Assembly (NCBI RefSeq): GCF_004799445.1
Contig: NZ_SSNA01000062.1
Coordinates: forward strand, 18,720-82,719
Direction of reading: 5' to 3'
Source of the DNA: Bradyrhizobium sp.
Lineage (GTDB): Bacteria > Pseudomonadota > Alphaproteobacteria > Rhizobiales > Xanthobacteraceae
Length of the DNA stretch: 64,000 bases
Positions within the stretch are counted from its first letter, which is position 1, and the number at the start of each line of letters is the position of its first letter. The translations under genes and the position numbers were made by a program. Positions 31,301 to 42,345 of the stretch are shown here, piece by piece. The notes beneath the pieces are model-generated. The model was not told the DNA's origin and made no database searches. It saw only the letters and a list, made by a program, of their open reading frames with translations.

Positions 31301-31332
31301 AAAGCAAAAGGCCGGTCGCACCGCGACCGGCC
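31301..31332 (-). terminator. Rho-independent terminator of the small exported protein gene
   Basis: A 10-bp GC-rich stem (GGCCGGTCGC 31310-31319, GCGACCGGCC 31323-31332) with a 3-base loop. Read on the minus strand it is followed by TTTTGCTTT. It lies 26 bases beyond the stop of the gene at 31359-31568. Confidence 0.8.
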
Positions 31333-31358
31333 CCTTCGCTTGGCGGGGACGAGGGATA

Positions 31359-31568
31359 TCAGCGACCAGCAGGCGCCGAATATCCACCGCTATAGCGGTA
31401 CCCCTCCGACTGCGCTGCATCATAAGCGGGCGCCACATAGGCATTGCTGTCGCGGACGGCGGCACGGTGATGGACCCTGCCCTGCTGAGGCTCGGAGGCG
31501 GCGGCGAACTGCACCGCGGACAAGACAAGCAGTGCGGAACCCGCGATCGTCAGAATCGACTTCTTCAT
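31359..31568 (-). CDS. Small exported protein of unknown function
   Basis: A 69-residue protein with a clear signal peptide (MKKSILTIAGSALLVLSAVQ, cleavage near AAA-SE), leaving a 44-residue Tyr/Gly/Ala-rich mature part. GGGAGAAG precedes the ATG. It is monocistronic, with its own terminator. Short secreted proteins of this type are common in Bradyrhizobium; no domain is recognised. Confidence 0.75.
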   Translation of the reverse strand: MKKSILTIAGSALLVLSAVQFAAASEPQQGRVHHRAAVRDSNAYVAPAYDAAQSEGYRYSGGYSAPAGR

Positions 31569-31781
31569 TCTTCTTCTCCCTTGAATAGTCGCGGTGCAAG
31601 GCCCGGCGCCTCACGTTCCCCGCTGTGTTCGAGAGAGATATGGACGGACGACGACGATTATTACTGGGTTTGGAATCACGAAGCAGCGAGCAAATTCTTT
31701 GTTCAAAAAATTTTTCGGCTAGATATTCATCACTGCCGCTACCAGCGTGCTCGGGGGCCGAGAACACGCGGTTACGATCAT

Positions 31782-33200
31782 CTAAATATTCAGCACCCGA
31801 CCATAGGCGTCCAACACCGCTTCCTTCATCATCTCCGACAGCGTCGGATGCGGGAACACGGTGTGCATCAATTCTTCTTCCGTGGTCTCGAGATTCATCG
31901 CGACCACATAGCCCTGGATCAGCTCGGTGACTTCGGCGCCGATCATGTGCGCGCCGAGCAACTGGCCGGTCTTCTTATCGAAGATCACCTTTACCAACCC
32001 CTGATCCTCGCCAAGCGCGATCGCCTTGCCGTTGCCGACGAACGGGAAACGTCCGACGCGAATCTCGCGGCCGCCCTCTTTCGCTCGCGCCTCCGTCAGA
32101 CCGACGGAAGCGATCTGCGGGTTGCAATAGGTGCAGCCGGGAATGAGATTCTTGTCCATCGCATGCGGGTGAAGACCCTTGATGGCCTCGACGCACACCA
32201 CGCCTTCGTGCTCGGCCTTGTGCGCGAGCATCGGGGGACCGGCGACGTCACCGATGGCATAGATGCCGGGCACGCTGGTCTTGCCGTAGCCGTCGATCAC
32301 CACGCAGCCGCGCTCGGTTTTGACGCCGAGCTTTTCCAGCCCGAGATTTTCGATGTTGCCGACCACGCCGACCGCCGAAATCACCCGGTCGAATTCAACC
32401 GTCTGCGGCTTCTTGCCGTCATCGATGGTGGCGACCACGCTGTCGCTCTTCTTCTCGAGCTTTGTCACCTTGGTGTTGGTGAGGATCTTGATGCCCTGCT
32501 TTTCGAAGCGCTTGCGGGCCAGGCCCGCGATCTCGGCGTCCTCGACGGGGAGGATCTGCGGCAGTACCTCGACCACGGTCACGTCAGCGCCCATGGTGTG
32601 GAAGAACGATGCGAATTCGATGCCGATCGCGCCGGAGCCTACGACCAATAGCGACTTCGGCATTTTTTCCGGCACCATGGCCTCGAAATAGGTCCAGACC
32701 AGCTTCTTGTCGGGCTCAAGCCCCGGCAGCACGCGCGGCCGCGCGCCGGTCGCAAGAATGATATGCTTGGCCTGGTAAGCCCCCTCGCCCAGCGCGCCCT
32801 TCGGCGCCTCGACCGCGGATTTTTTCACCGTGATCTTGCCGGGCGCATCGATGACGGCCTCGCCCCAGATCACCGTCACCTTGTTCTTCTTCATCAGAAA
32901 GCCGACGCCGTCATTGAGGCGTTTGGAGACGCCGCGCGAGCGCTGCACCACGGCTTTCGCGTCGAACGAGACGTTCTCCGCGGAAAGCCCGTAATCTTTC
33001 GCGTGCTGCATGTAGTGGTAGATTTCCGCCGAGCGCAGCAGCGCCTTGGTCGGGATGCAGCCCCAGTTCAGGCAAATACCGCCGAGATAGGATTTCTCGA
33101 CAATCGCGGTCTTGAAGCCGAGCTGCGCGGCGCGAATGGCGGTAACGTAACCGCCGGGGCCGGAGCCGATGATGATGATGTCGAAGGATGTATCGGCCAT
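31782..33200 (-). CDS. lpdA: Dihydrolipoyl dehydrogenase (PDH E3)
   Basis: FAD enzyme that reoxidises the lipoyl groups of the pyruvate dehydrogenase complex. The 472-residue sequence has the FAD fold (IIIGSGPGGYV), the redox disulfide C43-C48 (GGICLNWGCIPTKAL), the NAD fold (LLVVGSGAIGIEFASFF) and the C-terminal His/Glu pair in HPTLSEMMKEAV. It is the last gene of the pdh operon. Confidence 0.96.
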   Translation of the reverse strand: MADTSFDIIIIGSGPGGYVTAIRAAQLGFKTAIVEKSYLGGICLNWGCIPTKALLRSAEIYHYMQHAKDYGLSAENVSFDAKAVVQRSRGVSKRLNDGVGFLMKKNKVTVIWGEAVIDAPGKITVKKSAVEAPKGALGEGAYQAKHIILATGARPRVLPGLEPDKKLVWTYFEAMVPEKMPKSLLVVGSGAIGIEFASFFHTMGADVTVVEVLPQILPVEDAEIAGLARKRFEKQGIKILTNTKVTKLEKKSDSVVATIDDGKKPQTVEFDRVISAVGVVGNIENLGLEKLGVKTERGCVVIDGYGKTSVPGIYAIGDVAGPPMLAHKAEHEGVVCVEAIKGLHPHAMDKNLIPGCTYCNPQIASVGLTEARAKEGGREIRVGRFPFVGNGKAIALGEDQGLVKVIFDKKTGQLLGAHMIGAEVTELIQGYVVAMNLETTEEELMHTVFPHPTLSEMMKEAVLDAYGRVLNI

Positions 33201-33212
33201 GAAGGCTCCCGT

Positions 33213-33467
33213 CTAACTCAAAGTCGATGTGATGCGTGCACGACGATTGATGATGAACTTTCTTGTCCGCCATTCCAGCGCGACAACCAAAACCATGATC
33301 GCCATTCCGGTCAGCGCGATTGGTCTCCAGATGTTCCGCGACAGCGCTTCACCGGAGAAGAACGCGGCATAGATCACGTCGAGGCCGAGGGGATTGAGCG
33401 CAGCGATCGCCGCGAGCAGCATCGATATCCAGGGCCATCGCGTCCGAACATTCAACGTCGCCCCCAA
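33213..33467 (-). CDS. Small two-helix membrane protein between pdhC and lpdA
   Basis: An 84-residue protein with two hydrophobic segments (about 12-35 and 47-65) and a basic C-terminus. It is placed 12 bases before lpdA and 15 after pdhC on the same strand, so it is part of the transcript. No domain is recognised. Confidence 0.6.
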   Translation of the reverse strand: MGATLNVRTRWPWISMLLAAIAALNPLGLDVIYAAFFSGEALSRNIWRPIALTGMAIMVLVVALEWRTRKFIINRRARITSTLS

Positions 33468-33482
33468 ACGGCTTGGCTTGCA

Positions 33483-34817
33483 TCACACCATCATCATGAC
33501 CGGATTTTCGATCAGCATCTTGAACGCGCCGATCAGCTCAGCCCCGAGCGCACCATCGACCGCGCGGTGATCGCACGACAGCGTCACGCTCATGATGTGC
33601 GCCGCCTCGATTTTGCCGTTGCGGACTACCGCGCGCTCTTCACTGGTGCCGACCGCAAGTATCGTCGCGTGCGGCGGGTTGATCACGGCGGTGAAATCCT
33701 TGATGCCGTACATGCCGAGATTGGAGACGGCCGTGGTGCCGCCCTGATACTCCTCCGGCTTGAGCTTGCGGGCCCGCGCGCGCGCCGCAAAATCCTTCAT
33801 CTGGCCTGAAATCGTCGACAGCGATTTGGTTTCCGCGCTGCGAATGATCGGCGTGATCAGGCCGCCCGGCATTGCCACCGCTACCCCGATATCGGAATGC
33901 TTGTGCTTGAGCATGCCAGCTTCGGTCCAGCTCACATTGCAATCGGGTATCCGCTGCAGCGCAATCGCCATCGCCTTGATGACGAAATCGTTGACCGAGA
34001 GCTTGTAGAGCGGCTTCTTCTCCTTGTCCTTCGGCGCCGTGGCGTTGATCTCCTCGCGCGCGGCGAGCAGTTTGCCGATATCGCAGTCCATCGTCAGATA
34101 GAAATGCGGCACGGTCTGCACCGAGGCGGTGAGCCTCTGGGCAATCGTGCGTCGCATGCCGTCGTGCGGTACGACTTCGTAGCTGCCGGGTTCGAACAGC
34201 GCCAGAATCTGCTTGTCCGACATCGAGGGCGCGAACGCCGGCGCGCCGGCCGGTGTTGCGGCAGGCGCTTTCAGCCCCTTGCCGGACCTGGCTTCCTCGA
34301 CATCGCGCGCGATGACGCGGCCGTGCGGGCCCGATCCGTTGATGCGCGCAAGCTCGATGCCGGCTTCTTTGGCGAGACGCCGGGCGAGCGGCGATGAGAA
34401 GGTCCGCGCGTGACCGTTGGTCTGTGGGACTGCTGCCGCCTGTGGCGCTGGGCCTGTCGGCTCCGCTGCCGGAATCTTTGCCGCCGGAGCCGGCGCGGCG
34501 GCAGGCGCCGGTGCGGCGGCAGCGGCCTTCGGCGGCGCACTCGTGGCGCCTGCGCCGGCCGCCTTGACGTCCTCGCCGTCGCCGGCGAGCACCGCGATCA
34601 CGTCATTGACCGCGACGTCCTGGGTGCCCTCGGGTACCAGGATTTTCGCGATCGTGCCCTCGTCGACCGCCTCGACCTCCATGGTCGCCTTGTCGGTCTC
34701 GATTTCCGCGATCACGTCGCCGGACTTGACCTTGTCGCCCTCTTTCTTGAGCCACTTGGCAAGGTTGCCCTTCTCCATGGTCGGCGACAACGCGGGCATC
34801 AGAATGTTGATGGGCAT
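33483..34817 (-). CDS. pdhC: Dihydrolipoyl acetyltransferase (PDH E2)
   Basis: Core of the pyruvate dehydrogenase complex, 444 residues. It has one lipoyl domain (lipoyl lysine K43 in [11 protein letters not shown]), an Ala/Pro linker, a peripheral-subunit-binding domain ([18 protein letters not shown]) and the acyltransferase domain with catalytic DHRAVDGA. The ATG at 34817 ([18 protein letters not shown]) is the normal start; the open frame extends to 34898. Confidence 0.95.
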   Translation of the reverse strand: MPINILMPALSPTMEKGNLAKWLKKEGDKVKSGDVIAEIETDKATMEVEAVDEGTIAKILVPEGTQDVAVNDVIAVLAGDGEDVKAAGAGATSAPPKAAAAAPAPAAAPAPAAKIPAAEPTGPAPQAAAVPQTNGHARTFSSPLARRLAKEAGIELARINGSGPHGRVIARDVEEARSGKGLKAPAATPAGAPAFAPSMSDKQILALFEPGSYEVVPHDGMRRTIAQRLTASVQTVPHFYLTMDCDIGKLLAAREEINATAPKDKEKKPLYKLSVNDFVIKAMAIALQRIPDCNVSWTEAGMLKHKHSDIGVAVAMPGGLITPIIRSAETKSLSTISGQMKDFAARARARKLKPEEYQGGTTAVSNLGMYGIKDFTAVINPPHATILAVGTSEERAVVRNGKIEAAHIMSVTLSCDHRAVDGALGAELIGAFKMLIENPVMMMV

Positions 34818-34922
34818 ACTGACCTCACAGGATATTCTTGCTCGTTGTCTTCCATTTGCTGGAAAGCCAACCAAAGACCGTTTGGGTGTCACCGCCACCC
34901 GATGAAAGATCGACGACCCGCG

Positions 34923-35375
34923 TCAATTGCCGATGTCGCCCTGCCAGAGGCGCTCGTTGGCGGGAACCGATCGCCATGATTTCATCATGTTGACCGATCG
35001 CTCGTCCGCAAGATCGATATAGGGAATGCCAAACTGCGTCAGGATGTCCTTGCTGCCGGGGAAGGTTACGGACTCGCCGATCACAAGAAGCGAAAGCTTG
35101 AACAACCCGATCGCGCCCGCGCACATCGAACAGGGCGACAGCGTCGTGTACATCACGGTGTCATGAAACGGGATCACCCCGGCGTTGCGCATGCATGACA
35201 TCTCGCCGTGAAGAATGACGTTCTGCTCCTGCACCCGGCGGTTATGACCGCGCGCGATGATTTTCGTGTCACGCGTCAGCACCGCGCCGATCGGCAGTCC
35301 GCCCTCGGCGATGCTGATCTCCGCCTCGCGAATGGCTTCAGCCATGAAATCGAAATGATAGGCTTCAATGGTCAC
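34923..35375 (-). CDS. Cytosine deaminase-like protein (fungal-type)
   Basis: A 150-residue zinc deaminase. The motifs are HGEMS (zinc ligand H56, catalytic E58) and TLSPCSMCAGAI (zinc ligands C82, C85). Beyond these, the segments HGEMSCMRNAG, MYTTLSPCSMC, VIGESVTFPGSK and the DIGN ending resemble yeast cytosine deaminase Fcy1 more than tRNA adenosine deaminase or guanine deaminase. It lies 2 bases downstream of the DUF5076 gene, inside the pdh operon. The substrate is inferred only. Confidence 0.75.
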   Translation of the reverse strand: MTIEAYHFDFMAEAIREAEISIAEGGLPIGAVLTRDTKIIARGHNRRVQEQNVILHGEMSCMRNAGVIPFHDTVMYTTLSPCSMCAGAIGLFKLSLLVIGESVTFPGSKDILTQFGIPYIDLADERSVNMMKSWRSVPANERLWQGDIGN

Positions 35376-35377
35376 AG

Positions 35378-35683
35378 TCAGTGCCCCTGTCCCGACCGCG
35401 GCGCAGTGCTGCCCATATCGGTCGGCCGCGCGAGTTCAGCTTCGAACATGTCGATGATACGCCTCAACGCTTCTTCCTCGCTATAGGCGCTCTCGCGCGC
35501 ATAGGCGCGCGAAGCATGACGCGCGACGTCGACCAGCAGCAGGCCCCACATATCCGGCTCCTCGAACGCGCGCGCGAACGCGATGGAAAGTCCGCCATCG
35601 ACCACGAAGGCGCGCAACACCTCCGTGGCATCATCGCGGCCTATCACGTCGGGCGGCAACGGCTGCTCGCTGGGACCGGCCAT
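35378..35683 (-). CDS. DUF5076 protein
   Basis: A 101-residue protein with no membrane segment. The DUF5076-like core has ATEVLRAFVVDGGLSIAFARAFEEPDMWGLLLVDVARHASRAY. It is 3 bases from pdhB and 2 from the deaminase, so all three are tightly cotranscribed. The function is not known; conservation within the pdh operon of related bacteria suggests a link, but nothing in the sequence says what. Confidence 0.7.
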   Translation of the reverse strand: MAGPSEQPLPPDVIGRDDATEVLRAFVVDGGLSIAFARAFEEPDMWGLLLVDVARHASRAYARESAYSEEEALRRIIDMFEAELARPTDMGSTAPRSGQGH

Positions 35684-35686
35684 GCG

Positions 35687-37087
<1,401 letters not shown>

Positions 37088-37147
37088 ATCAGCTCCGGAA
37101 ATTCACTCTTTAAGCTGCGTACCCTGCGGGATAAGCGTTTCGCGCGT

Positions 37148-38176
37148 TCAACGATAGACGTCGGTCCACAATTCGGCGGCATCGGGTTCGGGATCGTGCT
37201 GCGCGAAGTCGGCAGCGGCATTGACGATCTCCCGCACCTCGGCGTCGATGGCCTTCAATTCCTGCTCGCTCATGTCAGCGGCAAGCAGGCGATTGCGAAC
37301 CTGCTCGATCGGATCCTGGTCGTGACGGACCTTCTCCACTTCCTCACGGGTGCGGTATTTCGCCGGGTCCGACATCGAATGCCCGCGGTAGCGATAGGTC
37401 TGCATTTCCAGGATGAAGGGGCCTTTGCCGGCGCGGCACCAGGCCACGGCCTTGTCGGCCGCGGCTTTCACCGCGCGAACGTCCATGCCGTCGACCTGCT
37501 CGCCGGGAATATTGAAGGAGATGCCGCGCTTGGAAAAATCGGTCTGGGCGGAGGAGCGCGTCACCGAAGTGCCCATCGCGTAGCGGTTGTTCTCGATGAT
37601 GTAGATCACCGGAAGCTTCCACAGCTCGGCCATGTTGAAGCTTTCATAGACCTGGCCCTGGTTCGAGGCGCCGTCGCCGAAATAGGCCAGGCTGACAAAA
37701 TCGTTACCCCGATAGCGATTGGCGAAGGCGAGCCCGGTACCGAGCGAAACCTGGGCACCGACGATGCCGTGGCCACCGAAGAAATTCTTCTCCTTGCTGA
37801 ACATGTGCATGGAGCCGCCCTTGCCCTTGGAATAGCCGCCATGGCGACCGGTCAATTCGGCCATCACGCCTTTGGCTTCCATCCCACAGGCCAGCATATG
37901 CCCGTGGTCGCGGTACCCGGTTATGACCTGATCACCTTCTTTCAGGGCCATCTGCATGCCGATGACGACGGCTTCCTGGCCGATGTAAAGGTGGCAGAAG
38001 CCGCCGATCGCCCCCATTCCATAGAGCTGGCCGGCCTTTTCCTCGAACCGCCGGATCAGCAGCATGTCGCGCAGCGCGGCTAGTTCCTGTTCCCTGGTGA
38101 AGTCCGGGGGGCTGTCGGCACCGTTTCCCTTTTCGTGAGCGGTTTCCTTCGCGACGATTTTCTTGGGGGCAGCCAT
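37148..38176 (-). CDS. pdhA: Pyruvate dehydrogenase E1 alpha
   Basis: Thiamine-diphosphate-binding subunit that decarboxylates pyruvate, 342 residues. The ThDP motif begins at AYFGDGASNQGQ and ends at ENNRYAMGTS, and the YRYRGHSMSDP loop is present. It is first in the operon pdhA-pdhB-DUF5076-deaminase-pdhC-membrane protein-lpdA. Confidence 0.95.
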   Translation of the reverse strand: MAAPKKIVAKETAHEKGNGADSPPDFTREQELAALRDMLLIRRFEEKAGQLYGMGAIGGFCHLYIGQEAVVIGMQMALKEGDQVITGYRDHGHMLACGMEAKGVMAELTGRHGGYSKGKGGSMHMFSKEKNFFGGHGIVGAQVSLGTGLAFANRYRGNDFVSLAYFGDGASNQGQVYESFNMAELWKLPVIYIIENNRYAMGTSVTRSSAQTDFSKRGISFNIPGEQVDGMDVRAVKAAADKAVAWCRAGKGPFILEMQTYRYRGHSMSDPAKYRTREEVEKVRHDQDPIEQVRNRLLAADMSEQELKAIDAEVREIVNAAADFAQHDPEPDAAELWTDVYR

Positions 38177-38329
38177 GGCATTTCCGGATCAGAGAACGAA
38201 TAGCTCTCTCTATCCCAACTCAAACCGCCATGAAAGGATTGCGTGCACTTGCGAAGAATTCGCTATGCCGCAGTGCAATGCGGCGCGACATTTTCGAAAT
38301 TGATTCCGCAGCTTTTTGTAATTTGACGA

Positions 38330-38647
38330 TCAGTTCGGGTTGACGGTCCGAACCAGGTCACGCGGATTGGCGTAATCGAGCTGATAGCGCGCGCGCTCAT
38401 CGAGTATATCGGGGTCAACCCGGTCCGAACGCAGCAACGAGACACGCTGCTCGCCTTCGGCACGCTCCCGCTTCAGCCGCGCCAGTTCGGAAGTCAGCGC
38501 GATGATTTCCTGATCGAGCTCCTGCCGGGCATTCAGGCCATACTTGCCGGTATAGGCATTGACGCCGAAATAGCCGACTAGGCCGGCTGCCATCGTATAG
38601 AGGGCAAGCCCGGTAAGCAGGGATCTGAGTCGGCTGCGGGAGACCAT
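38330..38647 (-). CDS. ftsB: Septum formation initiator, FtsB/DivIC family
   Basis: A small bitopic division protein: one membrane helix (LLTGLALYTMAAGLVGYFG), then a coiled coil (about 40-75, ELDQEIIALTSELARLKRERAE) and a short C-terminal domain. 105 residues from the ATG at 38647; an in-frame ATG at 38659 is also possible. FtsB is often next to eno; here 6 kb of other genes separate them. Confidence 0.85.
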   Translation of the reverse strand: MVSRSRLRSLLTGLALYTMAAGLVGYFGVNAYTGKYGLNARQELDQEIIALTSELARLKRERAEGEQRVSLLRSDRVDPDILDERARYQLDYANPRDLVRTVNPN

Positions 38648-38713
38648 GGGACCGAGCATGCGACGGCCCAGTTAACGGAATCCTAAGGCCCCGCCTGCCG
38701 TGCAGTCCGGAGC

Positions 38714-39271
38714 CTATTTATTGTGCTTGTCGACGAAAGCCGCGTAGGCGTCGATATATTGCTGCAACACTTTCTGCAGCCCCTCCTTGGCGAGATGGCC
38801 CTTTTCGTCGAAGGCGTCGCCCACGCCGTTCAGGTAGATTTCCGGCTGGCCCAGGATCGGACCCGAAATGCCCGGCAGGATATTCTGCAGGTGTTTGGCC
38901 GCGCTGACGCCGCCGAGCGGGCCCGGCGAATTGCTGATAATGCCGATCGGTTTGCCGAGGAACGAGCTCTTGCCGGATGGCCGCGATCCGACGTCGATGG
39001 CGTTCTTCAGCACGCCGGGAATCGACCTGTTATATTCGGGCGTCACGAACAGTACGCCGGCCGACTTCTGAATCTTTTCGCGGAACGCCAGCCAATCGGC
39101 CGGCGGCGTTGTTTCCAGATCCTGATCGAAAAACGAAATCCCGTGCAAACTGACGACGTCAAGCTTCAGCGTATCGGGCGCCAGCTTGGCCAATGCATTG
39201 GCGATCTTGAGGGTGAAGCTCTCTTTGCGAATGCTGCCGACAAGTACGACGATATTGTGTGGGGTGGCCAT
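38714..39271 (-). CDS. NADPH-dependent FMN reductase (ChrR/quinone reductase-like)
   Basis: A 185-residue flavodoxin-fold enzyme. The FMN phosphate loop is GSIRKESFTLKIA and the signature TPEYNRSIPGVLKNAIDVGSRP is complete. Related enzymes reduce quinones, azo dyes or chromate; the natural substrate cannot be told. It stands alone on the minus strand. Confidence 0.9.
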   Translation of the reverse strand: MATPHNIVVLVGSIRKESFTLKIANALAKLAPDTLKLDVVSLHGISFFDQDLETTPPADWLAFREKIQKSAGVLFVTPEYNRSIPGVLKNAIDVGSRPSGKSSFLGKPIGIISNSPGPLGGVSAAKHLQNILPGISGPILGQPEIYLNGVGDAFDEKGHLAKEGLQKVLQQYIDAYAAFVDKHNK

Positions 39272-39391
39272 GAGATTTCCCTTTTGACGCGGCGCCGGTT
39301 CGGCTTGGGCGCTACCCTAGCGACGTCGGCAAACGATGCAAGTGCATGAATTTGGGGAATTTGAGGAAGCCGACGAAGCAGCCTGTCCCGC

Positions 39392-39423
39392 AAAACGGAT
39401 CAGGCCGCCTTTCGGCGGCCTGA
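39392..39423 (-). terminator. Rho-independent terminator of the metallo-hydrolase gene
   Basis: A stem of about 10 bp (TCAGGCCGCC 39400-39409, GGCGGCCTGA 39414-39423) with a 4-base loop, 24 bases after the stop at 39448. On the minus strand it is followed by TCCGTTTTGCG. Confidence 0.75.
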
Positions 39424-39447
39424 CCTGCCAAATGCCGGAAGCCGCGA

Positions 39448-40446
39448 TCAGATCACGGGATTCCAGGCCACCGGAATCAGCCGGTATTTCGTGCCGTCCT
39501 TCTCGACATGGCCGATCGACGGGAAAGCGAAGTGGAAGCCCACGACCGTCGCCTTCTCCGCCGCAGCCATATCATAGAACTTATGCCGGGTTTCCTGCGC
39601 TACGGCCGGATCCGCGTCGTAGGCGACATGCCAATCCGGATTGCGCAGGAACAGTTCGGGAATGTTGGTGACGTCAGACTGGATCAGGACGGTTGAACCG
39701 CCCGATGCGATGGCAAAGGTGGTATGTCCAGGCGTATGGCCGGGTGCGGCGACCGCCGTGATGCCGGGCGCGACTTCCTTGCCCCAGTCGTACTTCGTCA
39801 CCTTGGATTCGATACCGGTGTAGATTTTTTTCACATTCGCGAAATAACCCTTCATCATTTCGTTGGACTGGGCCTTGGCGGCGTTCTCGTCGCTCATCCA
39901 GAATTCCCATTCTTTCGCCGGTACCATGATTTCGGCATTCGGGAACGCCATCGAGCCGTCGGCGGCCCGGATGCCGTTGGTGTGGTCGGGATGCAAATGT
40001 GAGATCAGCACGACGTCGACGCTCTTGGGATCGACGCCCGCGGCGGCGAGATTTTGCATCGTGCGGCCGACGCGGCCCTTGCTCTGCTCGAACATGCCTA
40101 CCCCCAGGCCGCAATCGATCAGGACCAGCTTGGACCCGGTGTTGACGAGCTGCGGGTTGAACGGCACCGCGACCATACCCTTCGGCATGTAGGCGGCCTC
40201 GGCCTCTGCCTGCGCCTGTTCCTTCGGGACATTGCTCACGAAGTTATCGATGGGACGCAAAAACACCCCGTCGTTGATCGAGGTGCATTCGTAGGCGCCG
40301 ACCTTGTAACGGTAGAAACCCGGCGCCTGGGTGGCGGCGGGCGGCACCGCGGCGCGCGCGGTTAGCGCGCCCAACGGCGTCAGGGCAGTCGCAGCACCGA
40401 CGGCGGCTGCGCCGGCAAGTAGATGGCGGCGGCTCAAATCATTCAT
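39448..40446 (-). CDS. Tat-exported metallo-beta-lactamase-fold hydrolase
   Basis: A 332-residue enzyme with a twin-arginine signal (SRRHLLAG, R6-R7, hydrophobic region to about 32). Metal-binding motifs are SHLHPDHTNG and AAPGHTPGHT, with a later Asp in IQSDVTN. The pattern matches the AttM/lactonase-like branch of the MBL fold, some of which degrade acyl-homoserine lactones; substrate specificity cannot be assigned. Export would use the tatABC genes at 18126-19839. Confidence 0.85.
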   Translation of the reverse strand: MNDLSRRHLLAGAAAVGAATALTPLGALTARAAVPPAATQAPGFYRYKVGAYECTSINDGVFLRPIDNFVSNVPKEQAQAEAEAAYMPKGMVAVPFNPQLVNTGSKLVLIDCGLGVGMFEQSKGRVGRTMQNLAAAGVDPKSVDVVLISHLHPDHTNGIRAADGSMAFPNAEIMVPAKEWEFWMSDENAAKAQSNEMMKGYFANVKKIYTGIESKVTKYDWGKEVAPGITAVAAPGHTPGHTTFAIASGGSTVLIQSDVTNIPELFLRNPDWHVAYDADPAVAQETRHKFYDMAAAEKATVVGFHFAFPSIGHVEKDGTKYRLIPVAWNPVI

Positions 40447-40605
40447 GGAAGGTTCTCCCCTGGTCTGCGTTTTGAGTTTTTGGCACGGATTTTCGGCGCA
40501 AATGTTCCCTCGTTGCGCGCCAAACGCAAGTCACTTTGCCATGGGCCCGCGGCAATTTTTTTCGGCGTCGAGCAACCTGTCGACGCCAAGATACGCCGCT
40601 TGCGC

Positions 40606-40998
40606 TTACTTAACCAATTCCCAGAAGATTCCGATCACCGCGACATAGCCGAGCGTGAAGATCAGGGTCCTCAGATAGGGAATGCCGAGCAGGTACACGA
40701 CGGCGTGAGCGAACCGTAGCCAGAAAAAGGCCATCGCCCAGAACGCTGTCATCGCGTTGGCCTTGCCGGCCAGATGAACCGCGATCACGAGCGCTGCAAA
40801 GGGCGCGAACGTCTCGACCGCGTTGATGTAGGTCCGATCGGCACGCTTGCCCCACGGTGGCAGCGGACGCGGCGTGGGATCGACATAATTCGGAGGTGCG
40901 AGAGGCCCGTTGGTCATCACCTGGGAGACCACATAGGGAATCCAGAGCGACGCCGTCAGAATTGCGGTAAAGGCGAGATACTTCAGGTCTGCAGACAT
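40606..40998 (-). CDS. MAPEG family membrane protein
   Basis: A 130-residue protein with four hydrophobic segments and the MAPEG-type core (AVETFAPFAALVIAVHLAGKANAMTAFWAMAFFWLRFAHAVVYLLGIPYLRT). The eukaryotic family includes microsomal glutathione transferases; bacterial members are mostly uncharacterised. Transcribed in the same direction as its neighbours but well separated from them. Confidence 0.85.
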   Translation of the reverse strand: MSADLKYLAFTAILTASLWIPYVVSQVMTNGPLAPPNYVDPTPRPLPPWGKRADRTYINAVETFAPFAALVIAVHLAGKANAMTAFWAMAFFWLRFAHAVVYLLGIPYLRTLIFTLGYVAVIGIFWELVK

Positions 40999-41101
40999 TG
41001 TTTTCCCCCTCTATATAAAGATTTGTTTTCAACAACTCCTTTGGCTTGGCTCGCTGGCAAATAGTCGAGTGGGTCGCCGTTCCGGTCGCGGGCGCTTGGC
41101 G

Positions 41102-42244
41102 TCATCCGCCCTTGTTCGGATTGATCAGATACTTTTCGCCGGTCGCGCGCTTGGCGTAGACGGCAATGTGAGAGAGCTGCAGCGCCTCCTGCAAAGAGAC
41201 CACCTGGGTATAGTGGCTGGCAAAGGTGGTCTTGAGTTCGGCGACGACGCGCTGGCGCAGCTTCAACCCCTCGGCCGGGCCGATTTTTTGCAGGAACGGA
41301 AACAACAGCCAGCCGCCGACTCCCCACGTCATCCCGAACGCCCGGTTTAATTCGGTCGGGCGCATGTCAAGGCCGCCATAGATATAGACTTGCTTATGCA
41401 CGCTCGATCCGTAACGGCTGTAGACTTTTGCGTTCTTGTTGGCCGCAACCTCCATGCAGGTGAGGATTTGGCCCGCCAGCTTGCCGCCACCGATTGCATC
41501 GAACGCAATCGTCGCGCCGGTTTCGACCAGCGCGCTGGTCAGATCTTCCATGAACGTTGGCGCGGTGGAATCGACGACATGTTTCGCCCCGATCTTGCGC
41601 AGGATCTCCGCCTGCTGCGGGCTGCGGACGATATTGACGAGCGCGATGCCGTCCTTGAGGCAAACCTTGTTGAGCATCTGGCCGAGGTTGGAAGCGGCCG
41701 CGGTATGCACCAGGGCCTTGTGGCCCTCGCGCCGCATGGTCTCGACCATGCCGAGCGACGTCAGTGGATTGACGAAACAGGATGCGCCTTCGGCGGGTGT
41801 GACGCCGTCCGGCAGCACGAGACAGTCGCTCGCTCGCATCGTGCGGTATTGCGCGAACATGGCGCCACCGATGATCGCGACCGTCTTGCCCATCAGGGCC
41901 TTCGCCGCCTCGGACGATCCGGTCCTGATGACCACACCGGCCCCCTCATTGCCGACCGGCGTGGATTCGTCGAGCCGTCCAGCCATGGCGCGCATCGCCG
42001 CTTCCGGCACCTTTGCCGTAATCACCGGCGCGTCCTTGGTGCCGGACGCCTGGGCGGTGGTCATGTCGGCGGCTCCGATCAGGAGCGCGAGGTCGGACGG
42101 GTTGATCGGCGCAGCCTCGATGCGAACCACCACCTCGTCGGCTGACGGTTCGGCGACCGGGACATTGACCAGCGAAATCTCGAGTTCGCCATTTTTCCTG
42201 ATCAGCGAGCGAAGCTGCAGCCCGGTTTTGCCGTCGGCACTCAT
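41102..42244 (-). CDS. Zinc-type (MDR) alcohol dehydrogenase-like oxidoreductase
   Basis: A 380-residue medium-chain dehydrogenase/reductase. The N-terminal GroES-like domain contains IEAAPINPSDLALLIG and GNEGAGVVI; the cofactor domain contains LVHTAAASNLGQMLNKVC, a quinone-reductase-like variant of the GxGxxG loop. Catalytic zinc-ligand cysteines are not evident, so it is closer to the NADPH:quinone/enoyl reductase branch. GGGAGG precedes the ATG at 42244, which decides the start. Confidence 0.85.
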   Translation of the reverse strand: MSADGKTGLQLRSLIRKNGELEISLVNVPVAEPSADEVVVRIEAAPINPSDLALLIGAADMTTAQASGTKDAPVITAKVPEAAMRAMAGRLDESTPVGNEGAGVVIRTGSSEAAKALMGKTVAIIGGAMFAQYRTMRASDCLVLPDGVTPAEGASCFVNPLTSLGMVETMRREGHKALVHTAAASNLGQMLNKVCLKDGIALVNIVRSPQQAEILRKIGAKHVVDSTAPTFMEDLTSALVETGATIAFDAIGGGKLAGQILTCMEVAANKNAKVYSRYGSSVHKQVYIYGGLDMRPTELNRAFGMTWGVGGWLLFPFLQKIGPAEGLKLRQRVVAELKTTFASHYTQVVSLQEALQLSHIAVYAKRATGEKYLINPNKGG

Positions 42245-42345
42245 CCTGAACCTCCCTGTTTCGGCGTTGCCGAGTTTGGCCGGGAGTGTTCGCACGTTAT
42301 GCGGAGAAGGCAAGCCTCATTCTGGCCCGTCAAACGAGGACGGGG

